Both the position numbers and the translations under genes were made by a program. Positions 55,224 through 64,000 of a stretch of 64,000 bases of DNA are shown here, piece by piece; within the stretch, counting starts at the first letter, position 1; each line of letters begins with the position of its first letter. Source of the DNA: Marinobacter salarius. GTDB taxonomy: Bacteria > Pseudomonadota > Gammaproteobacteria > Pseudomonadales > Oleiphilaceae. The notes below the pieces were generated by a model. The model saw only the letters and a list, made by a program, of their open reading frames with translations. It was not told the DNA's origin and made no database searches. The DNA lies in NCBI RefSeq assembly GCF_032922745.1, contig NZ_CP136693.1, positions 4,464,001 to 4,528,000 on the forward strand, written 5' to 3'.

Positions 55224-57530
55224 TCACGAAAGCGCCCTTTCGGCATGGGCAATGGCACCAGTCTTGCCGGGCCGCAGGTAGCGACCAAATCCGGCATTGC
55301 GCAACGCCAAGTCCACACAGCTTTTAATTACGTGGGGAGAATCCAGCAGCAGAACATCCTCCAGCAATTGCGCAGACCACTCACGGCTTACGCTACGGAT
55401 AACGGACTTGACCTTCGGCAGGCTGGCCGCATTCATGGACAGGGAATCGTAGCCCATCGCCATCAACAGCAGCGCGCCGCCAGGGTCACCCGCCAACTCG
55501 CCGCAGATACCGACAGGCTTGCCGACCGCATGGGCGTCCTGGGCCACGCGTACCAGCGCCTGTAACACGGCGGGATGATAGGAATGGTACAGCTGCGCGA
55601 CCCTGGGGTTGTTGCGATCCACCGCTAGCAGGTACTGGGTCAGGTCGTTTGAGCCCACAGATAGGAAATCCACGCGATCCGCCAGTTCGCGAATCTGATA
55701 CACCGCCGCCGGAATCTCCACCATTACCCCGACCTTGGGCATATGGATATTGTAACCCTCCTCCCTGACCTCATGATAAACCCGATAAATCAGGTGGAGG
55801 GACTCTTCCACTTCTGAAATATTGCTGATCATCGGCAGCATGATCTGCAGATTGTTCAGGCCCTCACTCGCCTTGAGCATCGCCCGCACCTGAACCAGGA
55901 ATATCTCCGGGTGATCCAGGGTTACCCGGATACCGCGCCAGCCCAGAAACGGGTTCTCTTCCTGGATCGGGAAGTACGTCAGCGCCTTATCGCCGCCGAT
56001 GTCCAGCGTACGCATGGTGACAGGATTCGGCGCAAAGGCTTCCAGTTGCTCGCGGTAATATTCGCGTTGTTCCTGTTCCGACGGGAATCGGTCCTTGATC
56101 ATGAACGGCACCTCGGTTCGGTACAGACCGATACCTTCGGCACCATGGCTCAAAGAACGCACCACATCGGTCATCAGACCGGTATTCACCAACAGCGACA
56201 CCCGGTGGTTATCGGTGGTTTCGCAAGGCAGATCCCGCAGGGCTTCCAGCCCTTTGATCAACTCGTCTTCCTCGTCACAGATTTCCTGGTAGAAGTTCCT
56301 CAGGTCCGTGGAGGGTGACGCAAAAATCTGCCCTTCAAAGCCATCAACAATCAGGTCCTTGCCATCCAGTTGGTTGACGGGAATATCTACCAGACCCATG
56401 ACCGTGGGCACACCCATGGCACGAGCCAGGATGGCAACGTGGGAGTTGCTGGAGCCCTTGACCGACACCAAACCGACCAGTTGCCCCTTGGGCACTTCCC
56501 CGAGCATGGCCGGTGTCAGTTCTTCACTGACCAGGACCGTGTTCTCAGGATAGACCGTGTCCTTCTGCTCACCTTCCTGCAAGTGGGACAACAAACGGCG
56601 GCCGAGATCCCTGATGTCTACAGCCCGCTCCTGCAGGTAGTGGTCGTCCATCATTTCAAAGTGACGAACGTACTGTTGAACCACCTGTTTCAGTGCGCCC
56701 TGGGCCCAGAAACCTTCTTTGATCCGGTTGCCTACCTCACCTGGCATTGCGTCATCGCCCAGCATACGCAAATAGACATCGAACAGAGCCTGTTCTTCCG
56801 GCCGAAGCTGGGAAGCAAGCCGGGCCGCTACCCGCTCAATGTCTTCCCGAACTGCTGTTACCGCGCCTTCAAACAGCGACAGTTCCAGCTCAACATCATC
56901 GGTGGGTTTCTCAGGTACAACATCCAGGTCGGCGGCTGGGTACACCACCACGCCCTTGCCAATGGCAACGCCCGGCGCACCAGGCACACCACTGAAACTG
57001 ACATCAGTCGCTTCTTCACCGGTCAGGGAAAGACCGCTGATGGCGCCCGTTGCCTCGCTGTGGGCGATAACACCGGCCAATTGAGCCGAAACGGTAACCA
57101 GGAAGGCTTCTTCACCCTCGTCAAAGCAGCGCGAACTTTCCCGTTGCTGAACAACAAGAACACCAAGAACCCGGCGATGGTGAATGATGGGAACACCCAG
57201 GAACGAGCGGAAACGCTCTTCGCCAGTCTCAGGAAAGTAACGATAGCGGGGGTGGGATGGAGCATCTTCAAGGTTGATAGGCTCCTCCCGGGAGCCAACC
57301 AGACCAATCAGGCCCTCGGAATAAGCCAGGCTGACCTGCCCTACTGCTTGCTGGTACAAGCCTTCCGTGGCCATTAATATGTAGCGATTTGTGGCTGGGT
57401 CAAGCAGGTAAACCGAGCAAACCTCGGTATCCATGGCTTTCTGCACCCGCGAAACAATGACATCCAGCGCCTCCTGCAAATCGCGGGCACTGTTTACCTC
57501 TTGTACAAGACTTCGCAGTATGCTCAGCAT
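55224..57530 (-). CDS. ptsP: PTS-Ntr enzyme I, PEP-protein phosphotransferase
   Basis: First phosphocarrier of the nitrogen-related PTS: autophosphorylates from PEP and passes phosphate to NPr. The 768 residues have an N-terminal GAF domain (about 15-160), then the EI domains: the phospho-histidine motif GSSNSHVAILARAMG (about residue 365) and the PEP-binding TIM barrel with GGDKAL and VGICGELAGDP. It follows rppH by 15 bp in the order rppH-ptsP, the same as in Pseudomonas and E. coli. Confidence 0.97.
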   Translation of the reverse strand: MLSILRSLVQEVNSARDLQEALDVIVSRVQKAMDTEVCSVYLLDPATNRYILMATEGLYQQAVGQVSLAYSEGLIGLVGSREEPINLEDAPSHPRYRYFPETGEERFRSFLGVPIIHHRRVLGVLVVQQRESSRCFDEGEEAFLVTVSAQLAGVIAHSEATGAISGLSLTGEEATDVSFSGVPGAPGVAIGKGVVVYPAADLDVVPEKPTDDVELELSLFEGAVTAVREDIERVAARLASQLRPEEQALFDVYLRMLGDDAMPGEVGNRIKEGFWAQGALKQVVQQYVRHFEMMDDHYLQERAVDIRDLGRRLLSHLQEGEQKDTVYPENTVLVSEELTPAMLGEVPKGQLVGLVSVKGSSNSHVAILARAMGVPTVMGLVDIPVNQLDGKDLIVDGFEGQIFASPSTDLRNFYQEICDEEDELIKGLEALRDLPCETTDNHRVSLLVNTGLMTDVVRSLSHGAEGIGLYRTEVPFMIKDRFPSEQEQREYYREQLEAFAPNPVTMRTLDIGGDKALTYFPIQEENPFLGWRGIRVTLDHPEIFLVQVRAMLKASEGLNNLQIMLPMISNISEVEESLHLIYRVYHEVREEGYNIHMPKVGVMVEIPAAVYQIRELADRVDFLSVGSNDLTQYLLAVDRNNPRVAQLYHSYHPAVLQALVRVAQDAHAVGKPVGICGELAGDPGGALLLMAMGYDSLSMNAASLPKVKSVIRSVSREWSAQLLEDVLLLDSPHVIKSCVDLALRNAGFGRYLRPGKTGAIAHAERALS

Positions 57531-57545
57531 GGCGGGTTCAATCCG

Positions 57546-58076
57546 TCATTTCTGTGTGTCCTTCGCGCGTCGGGAAGGCTCGCTCTGGCGCCACTGTTCC
57601 ATGTCGTAAAACAGCCGCGGCGCGAGCTCTCGCAGCGCACGTCGATAGACCTCGCGTTTGAACGAGACGACCTGCCCAAGCGGGTACCAGTAGCTAACCC
57701 ACTGCCAGCCGTCGAATTCCGGCGAGTCCGTGCCGTCTACGCGCACCTGCGCGTCCGGCGAAAGCATCCTCAGCAGGAACCATTTCTGTTTTTGTCCCAC
57801 GCAGACCGGGTGCGAATTGTGGCGCACCATCCTGCGAGGGAGGCGGTATCTCAGCCAGCCACGGGTACAGCTGATGATTTCCACATCGCCTGTACCGAGA
57901 CCAATTTCCTCCGCCAGTTCCCTGTAAAGGGCCTCTTCCGGTGATTCGTCGTGCTTGATACCACCTTGAGGGAACTGCCAGGAGTCCTGCCCTATTCGCC
58001 TTGCCCAGAGGACTTCCCCCCTGTGATTGGCCAGAATGATTCCGACGTTGGGTCTGAAACCGTCCGAATCGATCAC
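57546..58076 (-). CDS. rppH: RNA pyrophosphohydrolase
   Basis: Removes pyrophosphate from mRNA 5' ends, starting RNase E decay. The 176 residues show the Nudix box GGIKHDESPEEALYRELAEE (about residues 37-56) followed by IGL, with the family pattern Gx5Ex7REUxEExGU intact. It is divergent from the HAD phosphatase gene and 15 bp upstream of ptsP. Confidence 0.97.
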   Translation of the reverse strand: MIDSDGFRPNVGIILANHRGEVLWARRIGQDSWQFPQGGIKHDESPEEALYRELAEEIGLGTGDVEIISCTRGWLRYRLPRRMVRHNSHPVCVGQKQKWFLLRMLSPDAQVRVDGTDSPEFDGWQWVSYWYPLGQVVSFKREVYRRALRELAPRLFYDMEQWRQSEPSRRAKDTQK

Positions 58077-58250
58077 GGCACAGTCCTCTTAAAAGTCGGT
58101 TGGCCGGATTAAAAATTCACCGGCCGGATTTATCCAAGTTGCTCTCATTCTTACAGAATCCCAAGGCTTCGGCAAACGAAGCCGACGGCGGCGCGTCATG
58201 CTAGACTGTTGCGCCTGTGACAGTCGTCGTTTTTGCCGGAGGTATCCAAG

Positions 58251-58907
58251 TTGACGCTCGCGATTTTTGATCTCGATAACACCCTGCTCGCCGGAGACAG
58301 CGACCATGCCTGGGGGGAATTCCTGGTAGAAGAGTCGATTGTGGATGCGGAGGAATACCGGCTGGCAAACGACCGCTTCTATGAGGAGTATCTGAATGGC
58401 GAGCTGGACATCATGCGCTACCTGAGCTTTGCCCTTCAGCCTCTTGCACAGCATGACACGGAACAGCTGCTGGCCTGGCGCGAACAGTTTATGGCGAAGA
58501 AAATCCAGCCTATGATGCTCGAAAAAGCCAAGGCATTGCTGGATAGCCATCGGGCCGATGGCCATACCTTGATGATCATCACTGCAACCAACCGGTTCGT
58601 TACCGAGCCAGTGGCTAAGCTGCTGGACATTGATCACCTGATTGCCACTGAGCCAGAGATGGTCAATGGGCGCTATACGGGGGAGGTTGCAGGTATTCCC
58701 AGCTTCCAGGACGGGAAGGTAGCCCGCCTGAATGACTGGCTGGAATCAACTGGAGAAAGTCTCGAGGGCGCCTGGTTCTATAGCGACTCCCACAACGATG
58801 CCCCCTTACTGCGCAAAGTCGCAAATCCGGTAGCGGTAGACCCGGATCCGACGCTTGAAAACATTGCGAAAGAAAATGGCTGGAAGATTATGAGCCTTAG
58901 AGGCTGA
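58251..58907 (+). CDS. HAD-family (SerB-like) phosphatase
   Basis: HAD subfamily IB hydrolase of 218 residues. The chosen start is TTG at 58251 (MTLAIFDLDNTLLAGDSDHA), which has GGAGG eight bases upstream and aligns with homologues. The catalytic motif DLDNT contains Asp7 and Asp9; motif III and motif IV (YSDSHNDAPLL) are present. It belongs to the group annotated as phosphoserine-phosphatase-like or HAD-IB hydrolases; the substrate is not settled by sequence. The neighbourhood (rppH, ptsP) is the same as in Pseudomonas. Confidence 0.88.
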   Translation: MTLAIFDLDNTLLAGDSDHAWGEFLVEESIVDAEEYRLANDRFYEEYLNGELDIMRYLSFALQPLAQHDTEQLLAWREQFMAKKIQPMMLEKAKALLDSHRADGHTLMIITATNRFVTEPVAKLLDIDHLIATEPEMVNGRYTGEVAGIPSFQDGKVARLNDWLESTGESLEGAWFYSDSHNDAPLLRKVANPVAVDPDPTLENIAKENGWKIMSLRG

Positions 58908-58923
58908 CTGGCCTCCCCCAAGC

Positions 58924-60120
58924 TCAAAGAAACCCAGTCAACGACCGAACAAAACAGCTTTTAATATAATCCGTCTCCGGAATCCCCGGTACTACCGGAT
59001 GATCCGGCGCTTGATGGCCTTGCTCCAATAATTGAACAAACCGGTCAATCTTGCGGCCGCTGCTGCGGATAATATCCGTCAGCTTCTCTTGGGACAGATG
59101 CATAGAGCAGGAAGCCGACACCAGTAGTCCATCCCGATCAAGCAGCCGAAGTCCCAACTGGTTCAGGCGCGCATAAGCCTCTTCCCCAGCCTTCTGGTCA
59201 CGCCGCCGGGGGATCAGTGCCGGTGGGTCGAGGACAACGATGTCGAACTTTTCCTTCTCATCGCACAGCGCTTTCAGGGCGTCGAAGGCATCACCCTCTA
59301 TCGTCTCGATGTTATCAAGGCCATTGATCTTCGCATTGTGATGAACAGAGTCGATGGCACCAGAGGAACTGTCCACACAGGTCACCTGCGTAGCCCCGGC
59401 ACAGGCTGCCTGAATACCCCAGCCACCCACATAGCTGAACACGTCCAGGACCCGCTTGCCCGGCGCATAGGCCTGCAACCGCTGCCGGTTCATGCGGTGA
59501 TCATAAAACCACCCCGTTTTCTGCCCGCCTTCCATGGGCACCTCGAATCGCACGCCATTCTCCTCAACCGGCAGGAGATCAATCTCCGGGCCATGAGCCT
59601 GCTCAACGTAGGTATCCAGCCCTTCCACCTTCCGCATCTTGCCGTCGTTCTTGAGGATAATCGCCCGAGGATGTGCCAGCCGCTGCACCGCCCGAACAAT
59701 CGACTCCTTCATCTGTTCCATGCCGGCCGTGGAAATCTGAACCACTACAACATCATCAAACCGATCAATCACCAGCCCGGACAGCCCGTCACTGTCACCA
59801 AACACCCAGCGATAAAACGGCTTATCAAACAACCGCTCCCGCAACGCCAGCGCCGTCTCAACCCGTTCGGTGAGCCGTTGCGGCGTCATGCCATGGGCGG
59901 CATTCCGGCTGATCAAACGACCGCAAATCAGCGCATGCGGATTCACGAACACCGTACCCATGGGTTTATCGTTGGCCGCACGCAACTCAGCCTGGGCACC
60001 GGCTTCAAACTCGGTCAGAGGGGAACGATGGGTATCCACTTCATTGCTGTAGACCCACAGATGGCCGGCTCTCAAACGGCGCTCGGCGCCTTTACGTAAA
60101 TATAAGACCGGGAAATTCAT
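58924..60120 (-). CDS. rlmI: 23S rRNA (cytosine-C5)-methyltransferase RlmI-like
   Basis: SAM-dependent RNA methyltransferase; E. coli RlmI methylates C1962 of 23S rRNA. The 398 residues (ATG 60120, AGGTGG five bases upstream; GTG 60129 is less likely) begin with a PUA domain (LYLRKGAERRLRAGHLWVYS), then a Rossmann methyltransferase domain with VLDVFSYVGGWGIQAACAGA, VDSSSGAI and the catalytic region VVLDPPALIPRR, plus VSASCSMHLS. It is convergent with the HAD gene (16-bp gap). Confidence 0.93.
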   Translation of the reverse strand: MNFPVLYLRKGAERRLRAGHLWVYSNEVDTHRSPLTEFEAGAQAELRAANDKPMGTVFVNPHALICGRLISRNAAHGMTPQRLTERVETALALRERLFDKPFYRWVFGDSDGLSGLVIDRFDDVVVVQISTAGMEQMKESIVRAVQRLAHPRAIILKNDGKMRKVEGLDTYVEQAHGPEIDLLPVEENGVRFEVPMEGGQKTGWFYDHRMNRQRLQAYAPGKRVLDVFSYVGGWGIQAACAGATQVTCVDSSSGAIDSVHHNAKINGLDNIETIEGDAFDALKALCDEKEKFDIVVLDPPALIPRRRDQKAGEEAYARLNQLGLRLLDRDGLLVSASCSMHLSQEKLTDIIRSSGRKIDRFVQLLEQGHQAPDHPVVPGIPETDYIKSCFVRSLTGFL

Positions 60121-60201
60121 AACAACCACCTGTCAGAGTTGGGAAAAAGCGCAAATTATACATTAAGTGTCGGCACGGGCAGCCGAACTATGGGAGGGAG
60201 T

Positions 60202-60293
60202 GGGCAGGGCTGCCCAAAGCTGTGCGGAGCCATGGATGGCGGAGCTCAAGCGTACAGGGACGTATTTACAGCGTGTTTTGGGCAGCCCTGACC
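60202..60293 (-). repeat. Dispersed hairpin element, copy C
   Basis: Fourteen-bp perfect arms CAGGGCTGCCCAAA (60205-60218 and 60277-60290), extendable to 16 of 17 pairs over 60202-60293. The 58-nt core on the minus strand carries TACGTCCCTGTACGCT (plus 60249-60264), identical to copy A. It also has a 25-nt block (plus 60221-60245) identical to copy B. It lies 28 bp downstream of the gcvH stop and 81 bp upstream of rlmI, so it could end gcvH transcription (inference). Confidence 0.9.
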
Positions 60294-60320
60294 GCTCGCT
60301 CTTCCACCATCCGCACAAAA

Positions 60321-60713
60321 TTATTCCTCGGCAGCCACATGCTCCGCGTAGGCCACAGAATCCATCAGGCCATCCATCTCACCGGCATCCGCCAACCGCA
60401 CCCGGAACAACCAGCCATCGCCATAAGGATCCTCATTCACCTTCTCAGGCTCATCCTCCAGGCTCTCATTAACCTCAATCACCTCACCGGTCACCGGACT
60501 GAACACATCCGACGCCGACTTCACCGACTCGGCAACACCCGCCTCTTCAGCACCAGTTACCGTCGAACCCACATCCGGAACACCGATAAAAACGATATCC
60601 CCCAGTTGATCCTGGGCAAAATCCGTGATTCCGACGGTTGCGGTGCCGTCGTCGGCCACACGCACCCACTGGTGCGTTTCAATGTATTTCAGATCTGCGG
60701 GTGTTTCGCTCAT
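60321..60713 (-). CDS. gcvH: Glycine cleavage system H protein
   Basis: Lipoyl carrier protein that shuttles aminomethyl groups between GcvP, GcvT and GcvL. The 130 residues (ATG 60713) contain the lipoylation site in ESVKSASDV (Lys65), GITDFAQDQLGD and SPVTGEVIEVN. The other gcv genes (gcvT, gcvP) are not in the window. The neighbours rlmI and metR do not suggest a glycine-cleavage operon here. Confidence 0.96.
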   Translation of the reverse strand: MSETPADLKYIETHQWVRVADDGTATVGITDFAQDQLGDIVFIGVPDVGSTVTGAEEAGVAESVKSASDVFSPVTGEVIEVNESLEDEPEKVNEDPYGDGWLFRVRLADAGEMDGLMDSVAYAEHVAAEE

Positions 60714-60806
60714 GGTCACATGTCCCCGATGAATAATTTCGCGCATTTTAACCGAAGAACGACGCCCCCGCGAACATCTCAACCAAAGTTGCGACGGATT
60801 CCAGCT

Positions 60807-61703
60807 TCAATCCAGCCCCCAGGTCGTTTCCCGCGCCATCGTCATGAACGACTGAAGATAGGCCACATCCACATCCCGCTCACGGAGGCCCAGGAAAATC
60901 TGCTTATCAATACCCTCCCGCCCCAGCCGTACCGGGCTGATCGGCATCTGATGGGCGTACTCTTCCACCAGCCAACGGGGCAGTGCCGATACCCCCCGCC
61001 CTGCCGCGACCATTTGCAGCATGATGTCCGTGGTTTCAATGGTCTTATGCCGGGCCGGGCTGCTGTGGGCCGGCACCAGAAACCGGGTATAGATGTCCAG
61101 CCGCTCGGCATCCACCGGATAGGTAATCAGAGTCTCACTTTCAAGATCAGATGGCTCCGCCCAAGGCCTGGAGGCCAGCGGGTGATCGCTCGGCACTACG
61201 AGAACCTGCTCGTAATCAAAGACCGGCTCGTAAACGAGCCCCTTGCGGTGCAATGGGTCCGGCGTCACCAACACATCGATGTCGTAGCCAAACAAAGCAC
61301 CGATACCACCAAACTGGAAGCGCTGCTTCACATCCACATCCACGCCTGGCCATTGCTCAAGATACGGCCCAACCACCTTGAGCAGCCACTGGTAACAGGG
61401 ATGACATTCCATACCGATTCGCAGGCTGCCCCGCTGCCCTCGGGCAATCTGACCCACCAATTCCTCGGCATGCTCAAACTGCGGCAACAAACGATTCGCG
61501 AGTGACAGTAAATACAACCCGGATTGAGTTGGCCGCAGTTTACGGCCTTCACGCACCCACACGGGCGTTCCCAGCTGCTGCTCCAGCTTCTTCATGGCAT
61601 GACTGAGGGCAGACTGGGTGAGGCACAGCGCGTCCGCCGCCGCCGTCAATGAGCCGCTCCGATCCACTTCACGGACGATCTCCAGATGATTGCGCTCTAT
61701 CAT
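60807..61703 (-). CDS. metR: LysR-family regulator MetR
   Basis: Activator of methionine synthesis that uses homocysteine as co-regulator. The 298 residues have an N-terminal HTH (IERNHLEIVREVDRSGSLTA, then SALSHAMKKLEQQLG) and a C-terminal effector domain (LRIGMECHPCYQWLL). It is divergent from metE, the classic arrangement. A perfect MetR box lies in the shared 109-bp region. Confidence 0.96.
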   Translation of the reverse strand: MIERNHLEIVREVDRSGSLTAAADALCLTQSALSHAMKKLEQQLGTPVWVREGRKLRPTQSGLYLLSLANRLLPQFEHAEELVGQIARGQRGSLRIGMECHPCYQWLLKVVGPYLEQWPGVDVDVKQRFQFGGIGALFGYDIDVLVTPDPLHRKGLVYEPVFDYEQVLVVPSDHPLASRPWAEPSDLESETLITYPVDAERLDIYTRFLVPAHSSPARHKTIETTDIMLQMVAAGRGVSALPRWLVEEYAHQMPISPVRLGREGIDKQIFLGLRERDVDVAYLQSFMTMARETTWGLD

Positions 61704-61717
61704 TGGCCGACCTTAGT

Positions 61718-61730
61718 TGAAAAAAATTCA
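61718..61730. promoter_or_regulatory. MetR binding site
   Basis: TGAAAAAAATTCA at 61718-61730 fits the MetR consensus TGAA-N5-TTCA perfectly. It is in the 109-bp gap between metR and metE and 83 bp upstream of metE. No cobalamin or SAM riboswitch is apparent in so short a leader. Confidence 0.88.
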
Positions 61731-61812
61731 TGGATTCATGAGATTTTACCATTATTTTTCATGTCAGATCAGCACTAGCCTTGAAGGCCTGAATGACGAC
61801 AGGAGATTCATC

Positions 61813-64000
61813 ATGGTAACCACCCATAACCTGGGCTTTCCCAGAATTGGCCAACGTCGCGAACTCAAATTTGCCCTTGAGGGTTATTGGAAAGGCGAGT
61901 TAAGCGAAGACAACCTACAGCAAACCGCGGCAGGGCTCCGCGCCAGCAACTGGCAGAGGCAGCGCCCGCTCACGCTGGCGCCGGTCGGCGACTTCTCGCT
62001 CTACGACCAGGTACTGGACATGAGCGCCACAATCGGTAACCTGCCACAGCGCGCCGGCACAGCCGATGACAACGAACTCAACCGCTACTTCCGCATTGCC
62101 CGTGGCCGGTCCCCGGCTGATAACGATTGCTGTGGCGTCCATGCCGGTGAAATGACCAAGTGGTTCGACACCAACTACCACTATATTGTCCCGGAATTCG
62201 ACGCGGACACACGGTTCAGCCTGAATTCCACGCGTTTACTGGAACAACTGGCCGAAGCCAGGGCCGTAGGCGTCAATGCCAAGCCAGTTATCATCGGCCC
62301 TGTCACCTACCTCTGGCTTGGCAAATCCAAGGACGATACAGACCGGCTCAGCCTGCTGGATGACTTACTGCCGGTCTATGCGGAGCTGTTACAGCTTCTT
62401 GCCGACAATGGCGCAGAGTGGGTGCAGATTGACGAGCCAATCCTGGTCACAGAATTGGAAGGCGACTGGCGGCACGCCCTGAACCTGGCTTACCACAACC
62501 TCAAGGCAAGCCCGGTAAAACTGTTGCTGACCACCTATTTCGGCCAACTGCGGGAAAACCTGCAACTGGCCTGTGAACTACCGGTTGCCGGCCTGCACCT
62601 GGATGCGACAAAAGCCCGCGACGAAGTGTCCCGCGTGACTGACTGGCTGCCGGGGCACAAGGTTCTCTCACTGGGCGTGATCGACGGTCGCAATATCTGG
62701 AAAACCGACCTGGAAGCCACCCTCGACTGGCTGGAACCGGTTTATCAGAAGCTGCGTGAACGACTCTGGATTGCGCCATCCTGCTCACTTCTACATGTGC
62801 CGGTAGACCTGGACAACGAAACCACCATGGACCCGGAGATACGCTCCTGGCTGGCCTTTGCGCGGCAAAAGCTGGAAGAACTGCAGCTGTTGGCCACGGC
62901 ACTTACCGATGGCCAGGATGCGGTGGCCCGGGAACTGAAGAGCAATGCAGACGCCATACTCAGCCGCAGGAACTCAACCCGCGTGACGGACCCACAGGTT
63001 CGCAAGGCGGTCGCGGCGATCACGCCTGAGCTGGGTCAACGCAAGAGCAGCTACCAGCAGCGCTCGGCGATCCAGGCAAGCCACCTGAAGCTGCCGCGCT
63101 ACCCCACAACCACTATCGGCTCGTTCCCCCAGACCAAGGATATCCGCCAAACACGGCTCAAATTTCGTAAGGGTGAGCTCGCACCCGAGGAATATCACGA
63201 GCGAATCCGCGCAGAAATCCGCCACTGCGTTGAGGAACAGGAACAGTTGGGGCTGGACGTGCTGGTCCACGGCGAGGCGGAACGTAACGACATGGTGGAG
63301 TACTTCGGCGAGCAACTGGAAGGCTACGTGTTCAGCCGCTTCGGCTGGGTACAGTCCTACGGTTCCCGCTGCGTGAAACCACCCATCCTGTTCGGCGATA
63401 TCTCCCGGCCCAAAGCCATGACCGTGGAATGGATCCGTTACGCCCAGTCGCTGACAGACAAGCCCCTGAAAGGGATGCTCACCGGCCCGGTCACCATCCT
63501 CAACTGGTCTTTCGTGCGCGACGACCAGCCCCGGAAAGACACCTGTCTGCAACTGGCACTGGCGATCCGCGAGGAAGTACTGGACCTGGAACAGGCTGGA
63601 GTGAACATCATTCAGATTGACGAAGCCGCCCTTCGCGAAGGCCTGCCCCTGCGCCAGAGCGACTGGGAGACCTACCTGGACTGGGCCATCGAAGCCTTCC
63701 GGATTACCGCCAATGGCGTGCAAAACGAAACCCAGATACACACCCATATGTGCTATTCGGAATTCAACGACATCATCGAAGCCATCGCCCGCATGGATGC
63801 CGATGTCATCACCATCGAAACCTCCCGATCTGACATGGAGCTGCTGGATGCCTTCAAGGGATTCCAGTATCCCAATGATATTGGTCCGGGTGTCTACGAT
63901 ATTCACTCGCCCAACGTGCCGGGGACTGAGCAGATCGTGTCGCTGATGAACAAGGCCGCGGAAAGAATCCCCGCCGAGCGACTCTGGATCAACCCGGACT
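61813..64000 (+). CDS. metE: Cobalamin-independent methionine synthase, 3' end beyond window
   Basis: Transfers a methyl group from 5-methyltetrahydropteroyl-triglutamate to homocysteine without B12. The ATG at 61813 has AGGAG seven bases upstream. The window holds 729 codons of about 760. The N-terminus MVTTHNLGFPRIGQRRELK is typical; the C-terminal barrel has YPTTTIGSFPQT, HGEAERNDMVEYF and the zinc ligands in HTHMCYSEFND. The sequence stops after INPD, just before the last zinc ligand Cys (E. coli Cys726 equivalent). It is divergent from metR. Confidence 0.97.
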   Translation, partial: MVTTHNLGFPRIGQRRELKFALEGYWKGELSEDNLQQTAAGLRASNWQRQRPLTLAPVGDFSLYDQVLDMSATIGNLPQRAGTADDNELNRYFRIARGRSPADNDCCGVHAGEMTKWFDTNYHYIVPEFDADTRFSLNSTRLLEQLAEARAVGVNAKPVIIGPVTYLWLGKSKDDTDRLSLLDDLLPVYAELLQLLADNGAEWVQIDEPILVTELEGDWRHALNLAYHNLKASPVKLLLTTYFGQLRENLQLACELPVAGLHLDATKARDEVSRVTDWLPGHKVLSLGVIDGRNIWKTDLEATLDWLEPVYQKLRERLWIAPSCSLLHVPVDLDNETTMDPEIRSWLAFARQKLEELQLLATALTDGQDAVARELKSNADAILSRRNSTRVTDPQVRKAVAAITPELGQRKSSYQQRSAIQASHLKLPRYPTTTIGSFPQTKDIRQTRLKFRKGELAPEEYHERIRAEIRHCVEEQEQLGLDVLVHGEAERNDMVEYFGEQLEGYVFSRFGWVQSYGSRCVKPPILFGDISRPKAMTVEWIRYAQSLTDKPLKGMLTGPVTILNWSFVRDDQPRKDTCLQLALAIREEVLDLEQAGVNIIQIDEAALREGLPLRQSDWETYLDWAIEAFRITANGVQNETQIHTHMCYSEFNDIIEAIARMDADVITIETSRSDMELLDAFKGFQYPNDIGPGVYDIHSPNVPGTEQIVSLMNKAAERIPAERLWINPD

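Noticed and set aside
56370..57377. 335-codon plus-strand frame
   Set aside because: Antisense to ptsP; no recognisable domain.
58093..58128. Repeated GGCCGGATT in the rppH/HAD gap
   Set aside because: Only two 9-bp copies 20 bp apart; too short to assign as an operator.
60222..61505. 427-codon plus-strand frame
   Set aside because: Crosses copy C of the hairpin element, gcvH and metR in antisense; His/Pro/Arg-rich shadow.
62974..63906. 310-codon minus-strand frame
   Set aside because: Antisense to metE, which shows all its active-site blocks on the plus strand.

Overview
The window is ordinary chromosomal DNA of a gammaproteobacterium, most likely Marinobacter or a close relative. This is inferred from gene order that follows Pseudomonas-type synteny (nrdR-ribD-ribB-ribH-nusB-thiL-pgpA; aroK-aroB-damX beside pilMNOPQ and mrcA; argS-SPOR protein-hslVU; ptsP-rppH-HAD phosphatase), a long-form wax ester synthase/DGAT, a DUF6316 protein and a RibBX protein. 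Genes are packed tightly on both strands. I see no rRNA, tRNA, CRISPR array, insertion sequence or prophage.

Layout. 1-5.1 kb (minus): murJ, ribF and the 5' part of ileS, divergent from rpsT. 5.7-8.8 kb (minus): proB, obgE, rpmA, rplU, divergent from ispB through back-to-back promoters. 10-15 kb: a glutathionyl-hydroquinone reductase with a divergent LysR regulator, a WS/DGAT acyltransferase, a DUF2057 lipoprotein and a DUF6316 protein. 15-21.6 kb (minus): glyA, nrdR, ribD, ribBX, ribH, nusB, thiL, pgpA; riboflavin synthase (ribE) is missing from its usual place. 22-25 kb (plus): ettA, radA. 25.2-32.9 kb (minus): PilZ protein, hemE, gltD, gltB. 33-41.3 kb (minus): type IV pilus alignment operon pilMNOPQ, then aroK, aroB and damX. 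41.5-49.3 kb: mrcA, maeB, rpmE, priA and an unrecognised lipoprotein. 49.4-53.8 kb (plus): argS, an FtsN-like SPOR protein and hslVU with a sigma-32-like promoter. 53.9-58.9 kb: patatin-like protein, ptsP, rppH and a HAD phosphatase. 58.9-64 kb: rlmI, gcvH, metR, and metE running off the window.

Main points of interest. (1) Three dispersed hairpin elements (about 21845-21928, 25070-25179, 60202-60293) share a conserved core but have arms that are different at each site yet self-complementary. (2) The patatin-like protein has Asn where the family has its nucleophile Ser. (3) The RibBX protein has a GTP-cyclohydrolase-II-like domain without its zinc cysteines, and ribE is absent from the cluster. 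(4) The WS/DGAT motif reads HHAAIDA instead of HHxxxDG. (5) A pure 6-bp tandem repeat codes the Glu-Pro linker of DamX. Several regulatory sites can be read directly: a MetR box, a heat-shock promoter, strong sigma-70-like promoters and several intrinsic terminators.
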